A DNA stretch of 64,000 nucleotides from Methylomarinum sp964397365 (GCA_964397365.1 CAYNIU010000001.1:1-64000); one strand, 5' to 3'. Shown: positions 52,982-62,267, counted from the stretch's first letter. Numbers and translations: made by a program. The notes: generated by a model from the sequence alone, not told the origin.

Positions 52982-55900
52982 ATGAAAATTAATATGCCAG
53001 TGACAGATCATGAAATTTTGATGAAAAAAGGGACGATATTGGTTACAGAAACCAACCCTAAAGGAATTATCACTAAGGCTAATGAGGCTTTTGTTGAAAT
53101 CAGCGGTTTTAGTGAAACAGAATTAATTGGCAGTAACCATAATATAGTCCGTCATCCTGATATGCCGCCGGAAGCTTTTGCCGATTTGTGGAAAACCATC
53201 AAACAGGGCAAGCCCTGGGTTGGCTTGGTAAAAAACAGAGCCAAGAATGGTGACTATTACTGGGTAGAAGCCAATGTAACCCCTATATATGAGAACGGGC
53301 GACTGGTTTCTTATCTGTCTTGTCGATATGCGCCTACGCGGGAGCAGGTACGGGAAGCGGAAATTCTCTATGATAAAATCAAACGCAAGGAAGCATCATT
53401 AGAACCCACCGGGTTGCTACACAAATTAAATTTTTTTAAAAAATTATCACTCGTTCAGAGAATGGGGTTGACCGGGTTGTTATTGTTGATGCCGGCGATG
53501 GCTTTGATGTTTTTATTGTATATTGAAAAAAGTAAAAGCATCGAATTTGCGGAAAAGGAGGTGGCTGGGTCAAAATATTTAATGCCGTTAAAAGCCTTTC
53601 AGACAGAAGTTGCCAAACACAGGGGACTAACCAATATTTTATTTAAAACCGGGCGATCGGAAGTGACCGCAGATATTTTGGCAACTGAAGCCGAAATTGA
53701 TAACACCATGAAGGCAATGGATGAAATGGATGCCCTGTATGGAATGGTCTTTAACGCCAGTTCAATCTGGCAGGAGTTAAAAAAAGACTGGAGGAAATTG
53801 CAGCTTGACAGCCAGAAATTAACGGCAGAACAGAGTTTTGTTCGCCATAGCGAACTCATTAAGAGGGTGTTGGCCTTAATGGTAAAAGTCGGTGACAATT
53901 CCAATCTAATTCTGGATCCTGATTTGGACAGTTATTATCTGATGGATTTGCAGGTCATCAGGCTGCCTGAGCTGATTGAAGCTTTGGGAGTACTAAGGGG
54001 ATATAGCTCTGGGTTGGCGGGACAACAAATGTTGAACCGGGAGGAGTTGATCAAAGTGACAGTTTTAAAAGGACGGGTTGAGAAGCTGCTTGCAGAAACA
54101 TTACATGATATTGAGACGGCGGTAACTGAGAATACTGCGCTGGATTCGACTTTTAGCACGGATAAAGCACGGTTAAGTCAAGGGATTAAACGGTTTTTGG
54201 GACAGGTTAGTGAGTTACAGGCCGGGGCTGGCTGGAAGGTGACTCCAACCCGGATTTTTGCAACAGGCACCGAAAATATTGCCATGAGCAGTTCGCTGTA
54301 TGGTTCGGCATCTGAAAATCTGCAAATTCTGCTGAGTAACAGAATAGCGGGATTTAACCAAAGTCTATATATAACCCTGGGATGTATTGCATTCATAATA
54401 GTTGTTGTTATGATTTTGGCATCACGGTTGAGCCACTATTTTAAAGAGCAGATTCAGATTATTACCAATACTTTTTATCGCTTGACCGATGGACATTTCA
54501 GAAACAAGTTTGATTTTAGCACTGAAGATGAGTTTGGCGCTTTGTTAATGGCTTTACAAGGCATGCAGGTCAGGATGAATGTTGACCTGGCGGCAACCAG
54601 AGATCAGGCGCTTAATACTGGACGCATTCAGCAGGCACTGGATAATGTCGAGTCCTGCGTTATGGTGGCTAATAACAATTATGAAATCATTTATATGAAT
54701 AAAACGGTTCTGCAAATGTTTAAAGATGCCGAATCTGATATTCAAGAGCAATTACCGGATTTTAAGGCTGATCAATTACTGGGTAGTAATATTGATGCTT
54801 TTCATAAAAACCCTGCTCATCAACGGGAAATGCTGGACAAACTTACTGAAACATTTCGTTCTACCCTGATGATAGGAGGGCATTATATGGATATTGTGGC
54901 CAATCCGGTTAAAGACAGTGGTGGTGAAAGGGTTGGTATTGTCGTCGAATGGCGGGATCGAACACACGAAGTTGAAATCGAAAATGAAATTGCCGGCATT
55001 GTTGAAGCGGTCAAGGCCGGAGATTTAACGCGCCGACTTGAAATGGCCGGTAAAGAAGGTTTTTTCAAAAAACTCAGTCATGGGATTAACCAGCTGAGTG
55101 ATGTTATTGAAAGTGTTTTTATTGATGTAAACAGCACCATGCATAGTATTGCCAATGGTGAATTGAACAATCGGATTGAAACGGACTATCAGGGCGTTTA
55201 TCTGGAATGTAAAAATAATATAAATGCTTCCATTGATAAATTAAGTGAAATAGTCGGGCAAATTAATGAGTCCGCCAGTTTTATCAATAATTCAGCTCAG
55301 GAAATTGCCAGTGGCAACAATAACCTGTCTCAACGTGCCGAACAACAGGCCTCCGCATTGGAAGAAACGGCATCGAGTATGGAGGAATTAACCAGTACCG
55401 TTAAAAATAATGCCGAGAATGCACAACAAGCCAATAAATTGTCTAATAATGCCCGGGAACTGGCTGAGAAAGGCGGGGATGTTGTCAACTCTGCGGTTGC
55501 TGCGATGCAGGATATTAACGAAAGTAGCAATCAAATTGCTGAAATAATCGGCGTTATTGACGAAATAGCTTTTCAAACAAACTTACTGGCATTGAATGCT
55601 TCGGTTGAGGCAGCCAGAGCGGGGGAACAGGGGCGTGGTTTTTCGGTGGTGGCCACCGAAGTGAGAAACCTGGCGCAGCGAAGTGCAACAGCCGCCAGGG
55701 AAAGTAAAGAACTGATTCAGAATAGTGTCCAAAAGGTTAGAGCCGGAACTGAATTTGTTAATGAAACCGGGAATGCCTTGAATGAAATTGTCAATGGCGT
55801 TAAGAAAGTTGGAGACATTGTTGCTGAAATTGCTGCCGCCAGTGCTGAACAATCGGCAGGTATTAGTCAGGTTAATCAGGCGGTAGGAGAAATGGATGAA

Positions 55901-56170
55901 ATCACCCAGCAAAATGCAGCTTTGGCCGAACAGACATCAGCTGCTAGCGTTTCCATGAGCGATCAATCAACGGCAATGACACAGTTATTGGCCTTTTTTA
56001 AATTAAATGCTTCGGCGGGAGATCATTCTGCTGGAAACCGCGGTATGGCTGCAACAACTGTCGAGCGGGCTGCCAATACATCGTCAACTGTGAGCAATAC
56101 AGCGCCACCAGTAAAGAACATCTCAGATAATAGCTTGGGTTCGGCAGATGATGAATGGGAGGAATTTTAA
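52982..56170 (+). CDS. Methyl-accepting chemotaxis protein with two PAS domains
   Basis: 1062 aa receptor. An Aer-type PAS comes first (residues ~10-120: KANEAFVEISGFSETELIGS, HNIVRHPDMP), then membrane helix 1 (~159-181), a periplasmic helical domain (~190-460), helix 2 (~461-483), a HAMP-like linker, a second PAS (~550-660) and paired HAMP-like segments. The signalling tip is intact at ~855-890 (FQTNLLALNASVEAARAGEQ). The C-terminus DEWEEF resembles the WxxF pentapeptide that tethers CheR/CheB. The PAS domains suggest sensing of internal redox/energy state besides a periplasmic ligand. Confidence 0.93.
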   Translation: MKINMPVTDHEILMKKGTILVTETNPKGIITKANEAFVEISGFSETELIGSNHNIVRHPDMPPEAFADLWKTIKQGKPWVGLVKNRAKNGDYYWVEANVTPIYENGRLVSYLSCRYAPTREQVREAEILYDKIKRKEASLEPTGLLHKLNFFKKLSLVQRMGLTGLLLLMPAMALMFLLYIEKSKSIEFAEKEVAGSKYLMPLKAFQTEVAKHRGLTNILFKTGRSEVTADILATEAEIDNTMKAMDEMDALYGMVFNASSIWQELKKDWRKLQLDSQKLTAEQSFVRHSELIKRVLALMVKVGDNSNLILDPDLDSYYLMDLQVIRLPELIEALGVLRGYSSGLAGQQMLNREELIKVTVLKGRVEKLLAETLHDIETAVTENTALDSTFSTDKARLSQGIKRFLGQVSELQAGAGWKVTPTRIFATGTENIAMSSSLYGSASENLQILLSNRIAGFNQSLYITLGCIAFIIVVVMILASRLSHYFKEQIQIITNTFYRLTDGHFRNKFDFSTEDEFGALLMALQGMQVRMNVDLAATRDQALNTGRIQQALDNVESCVMVANNNYEIIYMNKTVLQMFKDAESDIQEQLPDFKADQLLGSNIDAFHKNPAHQREMLDKLTETFRSTLMIGGHYMDIVANPVKDSGGERVGIVVEWRDRTHEVEIENEIAGIVEAVKAGDLTRRLEMAGKEGFFKKLSHGINQLSDVIESVFIDVNSTMHSIANGELNNRIETDYQGVYLECKNNINASIDKLSEIVGQINESASFINNSAQEIASGNNNLSQRAEQQASALEETASSMEELTSTVKNNAENAQQANKLSNNARELAEKGGDVVNSAVAAMQDINESSNQIAEIIGVIDEIAFQTNLLALNASVEAARAGEQGRGFSVVATEVRNLAQRSATAARESKELIQNSVQKVRAGTEFVNETGNALNEIVNGVKKVGDIVAEIAAASAEQSAGISQVNQAVGEMDEITQQNAALAEQTSAASVSMSDQSTAMTQLLAFFKLNASAGDHSAGNRGMAATTVERAANTSSTVSNTAPPVKNISDNSLGSADDEWEEF

Positions 56171-56173
56171 TGA

Positions 56174-56200
56174 CTGTTTGTGGATGTGAATTTATTCGTG
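56174..56200. repeat. Fragment of repeat family C
   Basis: GTGGATGTGAATTTATTCGTGC lies in the 60-base gap between the receptor stop and the second cheW. It matches the hairpin core of the copies at 28.08 and 32.2 kb. Confidence 0.4.
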
Positions 56201-56230
56201 CTGATATTGTAAATGTTTCGGGAAAAAATA

Positions 56231-56719
56231 ATGGCAAGTGATGCACGGTCTAATGCTGAAACGGAACAGTTTTTAACCTTTGAACTGGCAAATGAAACCT
56301 ATGGGGTTGAAATTTTGAATGTCCAGGAAATCAGGGGATGGGAAGCCGTCAGGGATATTCCCAATACTCCTGATTATATTAAAGGCGCTTTGAATTTGCG
56401 TGGCTCGATTGTGCCGATTGTCGATTTAAGAGAACGTTTTAATATGGAAAAAACCGAATATTCTCCGACAACGGTGGTGATTGTTCTGTGCATTAATGGT
56501 GAAATCGGAAGGCATGTAATGGGTATTGTTGCCGATGCTGTATCTGATGTATTGGATGTCAGGCTTAATGATATTAAGGACGCTCCGAATTTTGGCGCTA
56601 AAATTGACATTCGTTACATGCGTGGCATGTATGTGGCGGAAGAAAAAATGGTGATGTTGCTTAATGTGGATAAATTATTAAATCCCGAAGAATTCAGCGA
56701 ACTTGAAGGGTTGGGATGA
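56231..56719 (+). CDS. cheW: CheW adaptor protein 2
   Basis: 162 aa from the ATG at 56231; an in-frame start 18 bases earlier lies partly in a repeat fragment. The CheW pattern is FLTFELANETYGVEILNVQE, PDYIKGALNLRGSIV and IVDLRERF. It is about 50 % alike to CheW 1 in the shared core by eye. It overlaps the following parA gene by four bases (ATGA), which couples a receptor-array adaptor to a positioning ATPase. Confidence 0.93.
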   Translation: MASDARSNAETEQFLTFELANETYGVEILNVQEIRGWEAVRDIPNTPDYIKGALNLRGSIVPIVDLRERFNMEKTEYSPTTVVIVLCINGEIGRHVMGIVADAVSDVLDVRLNDIKDAPNFGAKIDIRYMRGMYVAEEKMVMLLNVDKLLNPEEFSELEGLG

Positions 56720-57477
56720 ATGCAAGGGTGGTGGCCGTTCTTAATCAGAAAGGCGGGGTAGGGAAAACAACAACATCAGTCAATCTTACCCATGCTCTGG
56801 CCAGAATGGGGAAAAAAGTTACGGTGATTGATTTGGATCCACAGGGGCACTTGACCGTTTCGCTGGGTGTTGTAACAAGTAAACAGGGAGGGATTGATGA
56901 GGTCATGTTGGGATTGGCCGATATTGAACGGCAACAGATAATGGTCAGAGAAAATCTGGGGTTGATTGCCGCTGGTTCCCGTCTTCGGGAAATTGAGCAG
57001 TTGTCTGAAGGTGGGGCGAAAAGAGGTGATTTATTACGTCAGGCATTACATGATAATAACCTTGATGCGGATTTTGTGTTTATTGATTGCCCACCCTCAT
57101 CTGGTGTTCTGGTGGCTAATGCGCTGTTTGCAGTGGATGAAATATTGATACCGATGACCAGTGATTTCCTGTCTCTGCAAGGGCTGTCCCATTTGATGGG
57201 GACGATTAAACGGTTTGAGCAGGCGTTAAACAAACAATATAAAATTTTACTGGTTATATCCCGGTATGCGTCAACCAGGCGTATTTCTAAAGAGGTGTTG
57301 GCCACTTTACTGAAACACTTTCCCAGACAGGTTTTGTCCACGGTAATCAGGGAGGCGGCATTATTGGCTGAATGTCCGGGAGCCGGTAAAACCATTCACG
57401 AATATCGGCCGGGTAGTCGTTCGGCAAGAGATTTCAGATGTCTGGCAAATGATTTTTTAGACAGGAAGGTGATGTAA
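56716..57477 (+). CDS. ParA/MinD-family ATPase in chemotaxis operon (ParC-like)
   Basis: 253 aa deviant Walker ATPase: KGGVGKTTTSVNL (residues 12-24), DLDPQGHLTVSLG and FIDCPPSSGVLVANAL. No parB accompanies it. ParA homologues in che operons position cytoplasmic or polar chemoreceptor arrays (the ParC type). Here it directly follows CheW 2, overlaps the STAS gene by one base and fits that role. No ParP-specific extension is visible in either CheW. Confidence 0.9.
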   Translation: MNARVVAVLNQKGGVGKTTTSVNLTHALARMGKKVTVIDLDPQGHLTVSLGVVTSKQGGIDEVMLGLADIERQQIMVRENLGLIAAGSRLREIEQLSEGGAKRGDLLRQALHDNNLDADFVFIDCPPSSGVLVANALFAVDEILIPMTSDFLSLQGLSHLMGTIKRFEQALNKQYKILLVISRYASTRRISKEVLATLLKHFPRQVLSTVIREAALLAECPGAGKTIHEYRPGSRSARDFRCLANDFLDRKVM

Positions 57478-57965
57478 TGGCAGAAAAACAAGAGGACAGT
57501 CTCATTGGCTATGATCCGCTTGCCTGGATGGATGAAGAGACAAATCAGAATGCTGAAAGTCTGTCGTCGTCAAAAACAGAACAGGATCATGAAACCTTGG
57601 TTGCAGACAATAAAACCGAAATCGTAGAAACAGCAGTTGCTGATTGGATAGAAACGGAAGAACAGGATTCTGATGATTCCACAGTTGTATTGGAGTCCGT
57701 GCAGAACATTCAAAATATTTCAGGCTTGTATGATAAATTGCTGGCATTATTTGAACAGACCAACAAAATTGAAATTGATGCTTCGGCTGTTATGACAATT
57801 GATACGGCAACTTTACAGTTGTTGATTGTCTTGAAACAATCCGCGGTCAAAGCGGAAAAAGAAGTAATTTTTGATTTTCCATCGGAACGTTTTATTGAAG
57901 CGGCAGAGTTGCTGGGACTGTCTGAAATGTTAGGCGTCGATACAACGGCGGCCGGTTTTTTTTGA
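57477..57965 (+). CDS. STAS-domain protein with altered phosphorylation site
   Basis: 162 aa. An acidic, low-complexity N-terminal half (IGYDPLAWMDEETNQ; many Glu/Asp/Ser) precedes a STAS domain (~75-160). The usual DSSGL phosphorylation motif of SpoIIAA-type proteins reads DTATL (109-113), so the normal serine position is alanine (A111), with T110 beside it. This suggests phosphorylation is lost or moved, and a structural role. It starts within the stop codon region of the ParA gene and precedes cheR by about 150 bases. Confidence 0.78.
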   Translation: MAEKQEDSLIGYDPLAWMDEETNQNAESLSSSKTEQDHETLVADNKTEIVETAVADWIETEEQDSDDSTVVLESVQNIQNISGLYDKLLALFEQTNKIEIDASAVMTIDTATLQLLIVLKQSAVKAEKEVIFDFPSERFIEAAELLGLSEMLGVDTTAAGFF

Positions 57966-58153
57966 TGCTCATTTCCCCGGTTTCACAGTGTTTTGGATTA
58001 AGGTTAATTTATCAGACTGTTAATTTAAAACAGGCAAATGGAAGGCCACGAATTGTCTGCCGTATTTGTGGACTGGGTATGAGATTAAGGAAGACCGTGA
58101 AGACGAGAATAGTGATTGGAGAAATGGATAATAGTGAAAGAAAAGCAACGTGA
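57965..58153 (+). CDS. Possible small overlapping gene between STAS and cheR
   Basis: A 62-codon frame beginning with ATG that overlaps the STAS stop (TGATG) and ending inside the 5' end of cheR. The peptide is basic, with a CRICG motif. It fills the only large gap (150 bases) of an otherwise packed operon. No homology is recognised; it may be only a chance frame. Confidence 0.25.
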   Translation: MLISPVSQCFGLRLIYQTVNLKQANGRPRIVCRICGLGMRLRKTVKTRIVIGEMDNSERKAT

Positions 58154-58967
58154 ATTTGAGTATACCTGGGAAGATTTTAATATACTCCGAAAAATTTCCA
58201 ATGACCATTCAGGGATTCTGGTTCCCGATGATAAATTTGATATGTTTTATTCACGCTTATCCAAGCGTGTCAGGATGCTCGGATTAAAAAATTTCAAACA
58301 ATATTGCCAGTTTTTACAGGATAACTCTGAAGCGGAATTTACTGAGTTTATCAACGCAGTCACCACAAACCTGACGGCCTTTTTCAGGGAAAACCATCAT
58401 TTTGAATATCTGAAAAATCAGGTAATTCCCGAATTATTAAAAAAAAATGCTTCAACAAAACAAATTAAGGCTTGGTCTGCCGGGTGTTCAACCGGAGAGG
58501 AACCTTACTCCATTGCCATGACTCTCGCAGAACAGGTTCCTTCGGATTGGAATGTAAAAATTTTGGCGACGGATCTGGATACCAATGTATTACAAACTGC
58601 AGCTCGTGGTATTTATGCTACAGACCGGGTGTCGGGTTTATCCGAGCAACGATTACAGCGATGGTTCAGAAAAGGTAAAGAAGGTAATAGAGGAAAAGTA
58701 AAGATTAAGCCGGAATTACAACAACGAGTCTATTTTAGACAATTGAATCTAATGCAGGAATGGCCCATGAAAGGGCATTTCGATTTTATTTTTTGCCGCA
58801 ATGTTTTGATTTACTTTGACCGGGAAACGAAAGAATCCCTGGCTAACCGCTATGGAAATTTGTTGATGTTGGGCGCACATTTGTTTATCGGTCACTCTGA
58901 GTCTTTGCATCAACTGGATACAGATTTTAAATTGATAGGTAACACTATATATCAAAAAATCAAATAA
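58116..58967 (+). CDS. cheR: Chemotaxis receptor methyltransferase CheR
   Basis: Methylates receptor glutamates using SAM. 283 aa. N-terminal helical domain (WEDFNILRKISNDHSGILV), then AVTTNLTAFFRENHHFEYL and the SAM fold with KAWSAGCSTGEEPYSIAM (about 112-129) and ILATDLDTNVLQ. The later VYFRQLNLMQEWPM and FIFCRNVLIYFDRE motifs complete it. The TTG at 58116 is the first in-frame start; a GTG at 58134 is equally possible. Confidence 0.95.
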   Translation: MEKWIIVKEKQREFEYTWEDFNILRKISNDHSGILVPDDKFDMFYSRLSKRVRMLGLKNFKQYCQFLQDNSEAEFTEFINAVTTNLTAFFRENHHFEYLKNQVIPELLKKNASTKQIKAWSAGCSTGEEPYSIAMTLAEQVPSDWNVKILATDLDTNVLQTAARGIYATDRVSGLSEQRLQRWFRKGKEGNRGKVKIKPELQQRVYFRQLNLMQEWPMKGHFDFIFCRNVLIYFDRETKESLANRYGNLLMLGAHLFIGHSESLHQLDTDFKLIGNTIYQKIK

Positions 58968-58976
58968 GGGGATCGT

Positions 58977-59609
58977 GTGAAAAGGAAAATTGCTCCTCCG
59001 CCGTTATCGGGATTTGACAACATCAGGCGTTATTGGGATAAAGAAAATCAAATGATTGCAGCCAAATTAATGCCAGGCGATTATTATGTTACGACGGAAG
59101 ATGAATTAGTCACCACGGTGCTGGGTTCTTGTATTGCCGCCTGTATCAGAGATGTGGAATTAGGTATTGGCGGCATGAACCATTTTATGTTGCCGGAAAC
59201 CACCGAACACAGATTGACAGGCGGAGAAGAAGCCGTGGTGGGAAATGCAACACGATACGGTAACTATGCCATGGAACATTTAATCAATACAATTTTGCAT
59301 AATGGAGGAAAGCGTAAAAACCTGGAAGTTAAATTATTTGGTGGAGGAAAGATCATTCCAACTCTAGGCGATACCGGACAAAAAAATATCGACTTCGTTT
59401 TAGAATATATTGATACAGAAGCACTCAGATTGGTTTCTCAGGATCTGGGGGGTGTTTATCCCAGAAAAGTTATTTATTTTCCTAAGAGTGGTCGAGTCAG
59501 AATGAAAAAAATCAAAGAACTGCATAATGATACAATTGCCAGCAGGGAAACCCAATATCGTTCAAGTATTAAGGATATACCTGTTGAAGGTGAAGTGGAA
59601 TTATTTTAG
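58977..59609 (+). CDS. cheD: Chemoreceptor glutamine deamidase CheD
   Basis: Deamidates receptor glutamines. 210 aa, with the catalytic pair C52 (TVLGSCIAACIRD) and H69 (GIGGMNHFMLPE) at the 17-residue spacing known from Thermotoga CheD. KLFGGGKI lies further on. It has extended N- and C-terminal parts relative to short CheD proteins. GTG start with AAGGGG upstream. It follows cheR by nine bases. Confidence 0.93.
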   Translation: MKRKIAPPPLSGFDNIRRYWDKENQMIAAKLMPGDYYVTTEDELVTTVLGSCIAACIRDVELGIGGMNHFMLPETTEHRLTGGEEAVVGNATRYGNYAMEHLINTILHNGGKRKNLEVKLFGGGKIIPTLGDTGQKNIDFVLEYIDTEALRLVSQDLGGVYPRKVIYFPKSGRVRMKKIKELHNDTIASRETQYRSSIKDIPVEGEVELF

Positions 59610-59620
59610 GGCATTGGAAG

Positions 59621-60703
59621 ATGGAAAAAATAAAGTTATTGATTGTTGATGATTCGGCATTAATCAGACAAATGCTGACGCAGATTTTTAACTCATCAGA
59701 TGACATAGAAGTTGTTGGTACGGCGGCTGATCCGGTTATTGCCAGAAATAAAATCAAACAATTAAACCCTGATGTATTAACGCTGGATGTCGAAATGCCG
59801 CGTATGGACGGCCTGACTTTTCTGCGTAATCTGATGCGCTTAAGGCCTATGCCGGTTGTAATGATTTCCACGCTGACAGAAAAAGGTGCTGAAGTCACGC
59901 TTAATGCGCTTGAATTGGGCGCAGTTGATTTTGTTGCCAAGCCCAAGCTAGATGTTTCCAATTCATTAAACGAATATGCAGAAGAGATCATTTCAAAGGT
60001 CAGGGGGGCGGCCAAAGCGCGTGTAAAAGCGTTAAATATTTCAACCTTAAAAACCCAAACAATCAGCAATCACATTTCCGAGAAGCATTCGGCTGACGTG
60101 ATTCTGCAACCGGCACCGGCAAAGCAACATTTTAAGACCACAAACAAAATTATTGCGGTAGGTTCTTCAACAGGGGGCACTGAGGCATTTAAACATTTGG
60201 TAAAAACCATGCCGACCGGTTCTCCGGCAATAGTGATAACACAGCATTTGCCGGTTGCTTTCAGTGAGTCTTTTGCCAGGCATGTTAATGATGCCTCGGA
60301 AATGAGCGCTTGTATCGCTCAGGATGGACAGCAGATATTACCCGGCAATATCTATATTGCTCCGGGGGACAAACATCTCATGATTATTAGGGATGGAGCG
60401 CGTTATATATGTCGATTGAATGACGGCCCACCTGTTAATCGTCACAAACCTTCGGTAGATGTGTTGTTTCGTTCGGTAGCACAAAATGTTGGCAGTAATG
60501 CCATTGGAGTAATGTTGACCGGGATGGGGGCGGATGGAGCGGGTGGCATGAAAGAAATGCGGGATACAGGCGCTGTCAATATTGTGCAGGATGAGGCAAG
60601 CAGTGTGGTATGGGGAATGCCGGGAGAGGCCTATAAATTAGGTGCGGCGCATCATGTGCTGGCATTGGATAAAATTGCCGCACAGATAATGACCTTAGCT
60701 TAG
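59621..60703 (+). CDS. cheB: Chemotaxis methylesterase/response regulator CheB
   Basis: 360 aa. Receiver with acceptor D56 in LTLDVEMPRMDG. The methylesterase domain has a catalytic Ser (S183 in GSSTGGTEAF), His (H209 in ITQHLP) and Asp (D305 in GMGADG), matching the family triad. It removes receptor methyl groups when phosphorylated by CheA. An 11-base gap separates it from cheD. Confidence 0.95.
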   Translation: MEKIKLLIVDDSALIRQMLTQIFNSSDDIEVVGTAADPVIARNKIKQLNPDVLTLDVEMPRMDGLTFLRNLMRLRPMPVVMISTLTEKGAEVTLNALELGAVDFVAKPKLDVSNSLNEYAEEIISKVRGAAKARVKALNISTLKTQTISNHISEKHSADVILQPAPAKQHFKTTNKIIAVGSSTGGTEAFKHLVKTMPTGSPAIVITQHLPVAFSESFARHVNDASEMSACIAQDGQQILPGNIYIAPGDKHLMIIRDGARYICRLNDGPPVNRHKPSVDVLFRSVAQNVGSNAIGVMLTGMGADGAGGMKEMRDTGAVNIVQDEASSVVWGMPGEAYKLGAAHHVLALDKIAAQIMTLA

Positions 60704-60713
60704 CGGGAATGAT

Positions 60714-61916
60714 ATGACTGAAATTTTGCTCAAGAATTGGTTGCCCATTTTCGTTAGCACTGCAGTAATGTTATCGGTAATTATATTGGATGTTGACATC
60801 GCATTTTGGCTGGGGATACCCGTTATTGTTCTTGCATGGGTATATAATTCTTTTCAGATTCAGAAAAATATTCTTTTGGCAGAAGAAAGGCAGGATAATT
60901 CGGCAAGTGATAAATTAAATCGTGCTATTGATGACTATATTTCCGGATTGGAAGTTTGTGTCGGCCAGGAAATTGCCAGCTTCCAACAGGAGTTACAACA
61001 ATTAAAATCGGTTTTTGCTGATGCGGTGGTAACGATGTCAGACAGTTTCAATGGTTTACACTCATTAACTTCAGAGCAGTCCAATGTGGTTTTTTCTCTG
61101 GTATCGGAAATGGATGAAAATACAGACGGAGACTCTGACCGGTTGAATTTCAGGCAATTTGCTGAAGAAACCGATGAAGTATTGAATTTTTTTATTGATC
61201 ATATTCTTCAGGTCAGCAAACAAAGTATGGAAATGGTAAGTGTCATTCATGATGTTGGTGAACATATGGCGCATGTTGAGAAACTGTTGGGCGATGTGCA
61301 AAGTATTGCTGATCAGACTAATTTGCTGGCATTAAATGCAGCTATTGAAGCGGCTAGAGCCGGTGAAGCCGGCAGAGGATTTGCGGTTGTCGCCGATGAG
61401 GTGCGAAATTTGTCCAGAAATTCCGATAAGTTCAGCGAAGAAATCAGGGAGGTGGTAAAAGCATCGAAAAACAATATTGATCAGGCTCAGTCCATGATTG
61501 AATCAATGGCTTCGAAAGATATGAATATAACAATCAATTCAAAAGCCAATATTGACAAAATGATGAAGGATATTGCCTCAATGAATGAGGCGGTAGCGAA
61601 CAAACTCAATGAAATATCACAGTTAACCGGACAAATTGATAATAATGTTAATAATGCGGTCAGGGGATTGCAGTTTGAAGATATGGCGAGGCAGATTGTT
61701 GACTATCTTCATTCTAGTAGTCAACACTTTCAGGCAATGGCTGATGAAATGCGGATCGGTCTTGGGGTATTTAAAACGGGTGACAGTTCAACATGGATAA
61801 GCGATTTGCAGCAAGGAAAAAAACGGTTGCAGGAAATGCGGCAGCAATGGCAAGTAAAAGAACAAAGGGTTGTTTCTCAATCCAGTATGGATGAAGGTAA
61901 TGTCGATTTGTTTTGA
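60714..61916 (+). CDS. Receptor-like MCP protein without ligand domain
   Basis: 400 aa. Two close N-terminal membrane helices (PIFVSTAVMLSVIIL and FWLGIPVIVLAWVY) leave almost no loop. The rest is helical, with an intact receptor tip NLLALNAAIEAARAGEAGRG around residues 202-221. No HAMP, PAS or C-terminal pentapeptide is seen. It probably senses membrane state or partners, or acts as an array component. It is ten bases downstream of cheB. Confidence 0.85.
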   Translation: MTEILLKNWLPIFVSTAVMLSVIILDVDIAFWLGIPVIVLAWVYNSFQIQKNILLAEERQDNSASDKLNRAIDDYISGLEVCVGQEIASFQQELQQLKSVFADAVVTMSDSFNGLHSLTSEQSNVVFSLVSEMDENTDGDSDRLNFRQFAEETDEVLNFFIDHILQVSKQSMEMVSVIHDVGEHMAHVEKLLGDVQSIADQTNLLALNAAIEAARAGEAGRGFAVVADEVRNLSRNSDKFSEEIREVVKASKNNIDQAQSMIESMASKDMNITINSKANIDKMMKDIASMNEAVANKLNEISQLTGQIDNNVNNAVRGLQFEDMARQIVDYLHSSSQHFQAMADEMRIGLGVFKTGDSSTWISDLQQGKKRLQEMRQQWQVKEQRVVSQSSMDEGNVDLF

Positions 61917-61961
61917 TAATGGCAAACCCTTTAATTGTAAATTGTTTATAGGAATTAGAAA

Positions 61962-62267
61962 ATGGGTATTGAAACAAAACTAGATTCAGCAAGCGGAACA
62001 TTACATATCAGTGTCAGTGGGCGTTTTGATTTTGGAGTTCATCAGCAGTTTCGTGACGCTACCAATTTAGCCGGGGATGGTGTTAGAACTATTGAAGTCG
62101 ATTTGGGACGGACTGATTATTTGGATAGTTCGGCGTTAGGTATGTTATTAGTATTACGCGATAAGGTAAACGGTGATAAAAATTCCGTGCATCTTAAAAA
62201 TGCAGGGCCGGGCGTAAAAAAGATTTTGGAAATTGCAAATTTTGATAAATTATTTACCTTAAATTGA
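61962..62267 (+). CDS. STAS-domain anti-sigma-factor-antagonist-like protein
   Basis: 101 aa, a single STAS domain (SGRFDFGVHQQF; VDLGRTDYLDSSALGMLLVL). The phosphorylatable serines are kept (S56/S57 in DSSALG), unlike in the STAS gene at 57477. It is therefore a candidate substrate for a PP2C phosphatase such as the one at 13908-15044. It is the last gene of the chemotaxis operon, 45 bases after the MCP-like gene. Confidence 0.87.
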   Translation: MGIETKLDSASGTLHISVSGRFDFGVHQQFRDATNLAGDGVRTIEVDLGRTDYLDSSALGMLLVLRDKVNGDKNSVHLKNAGPGVKKILEIANFDKLFTLN

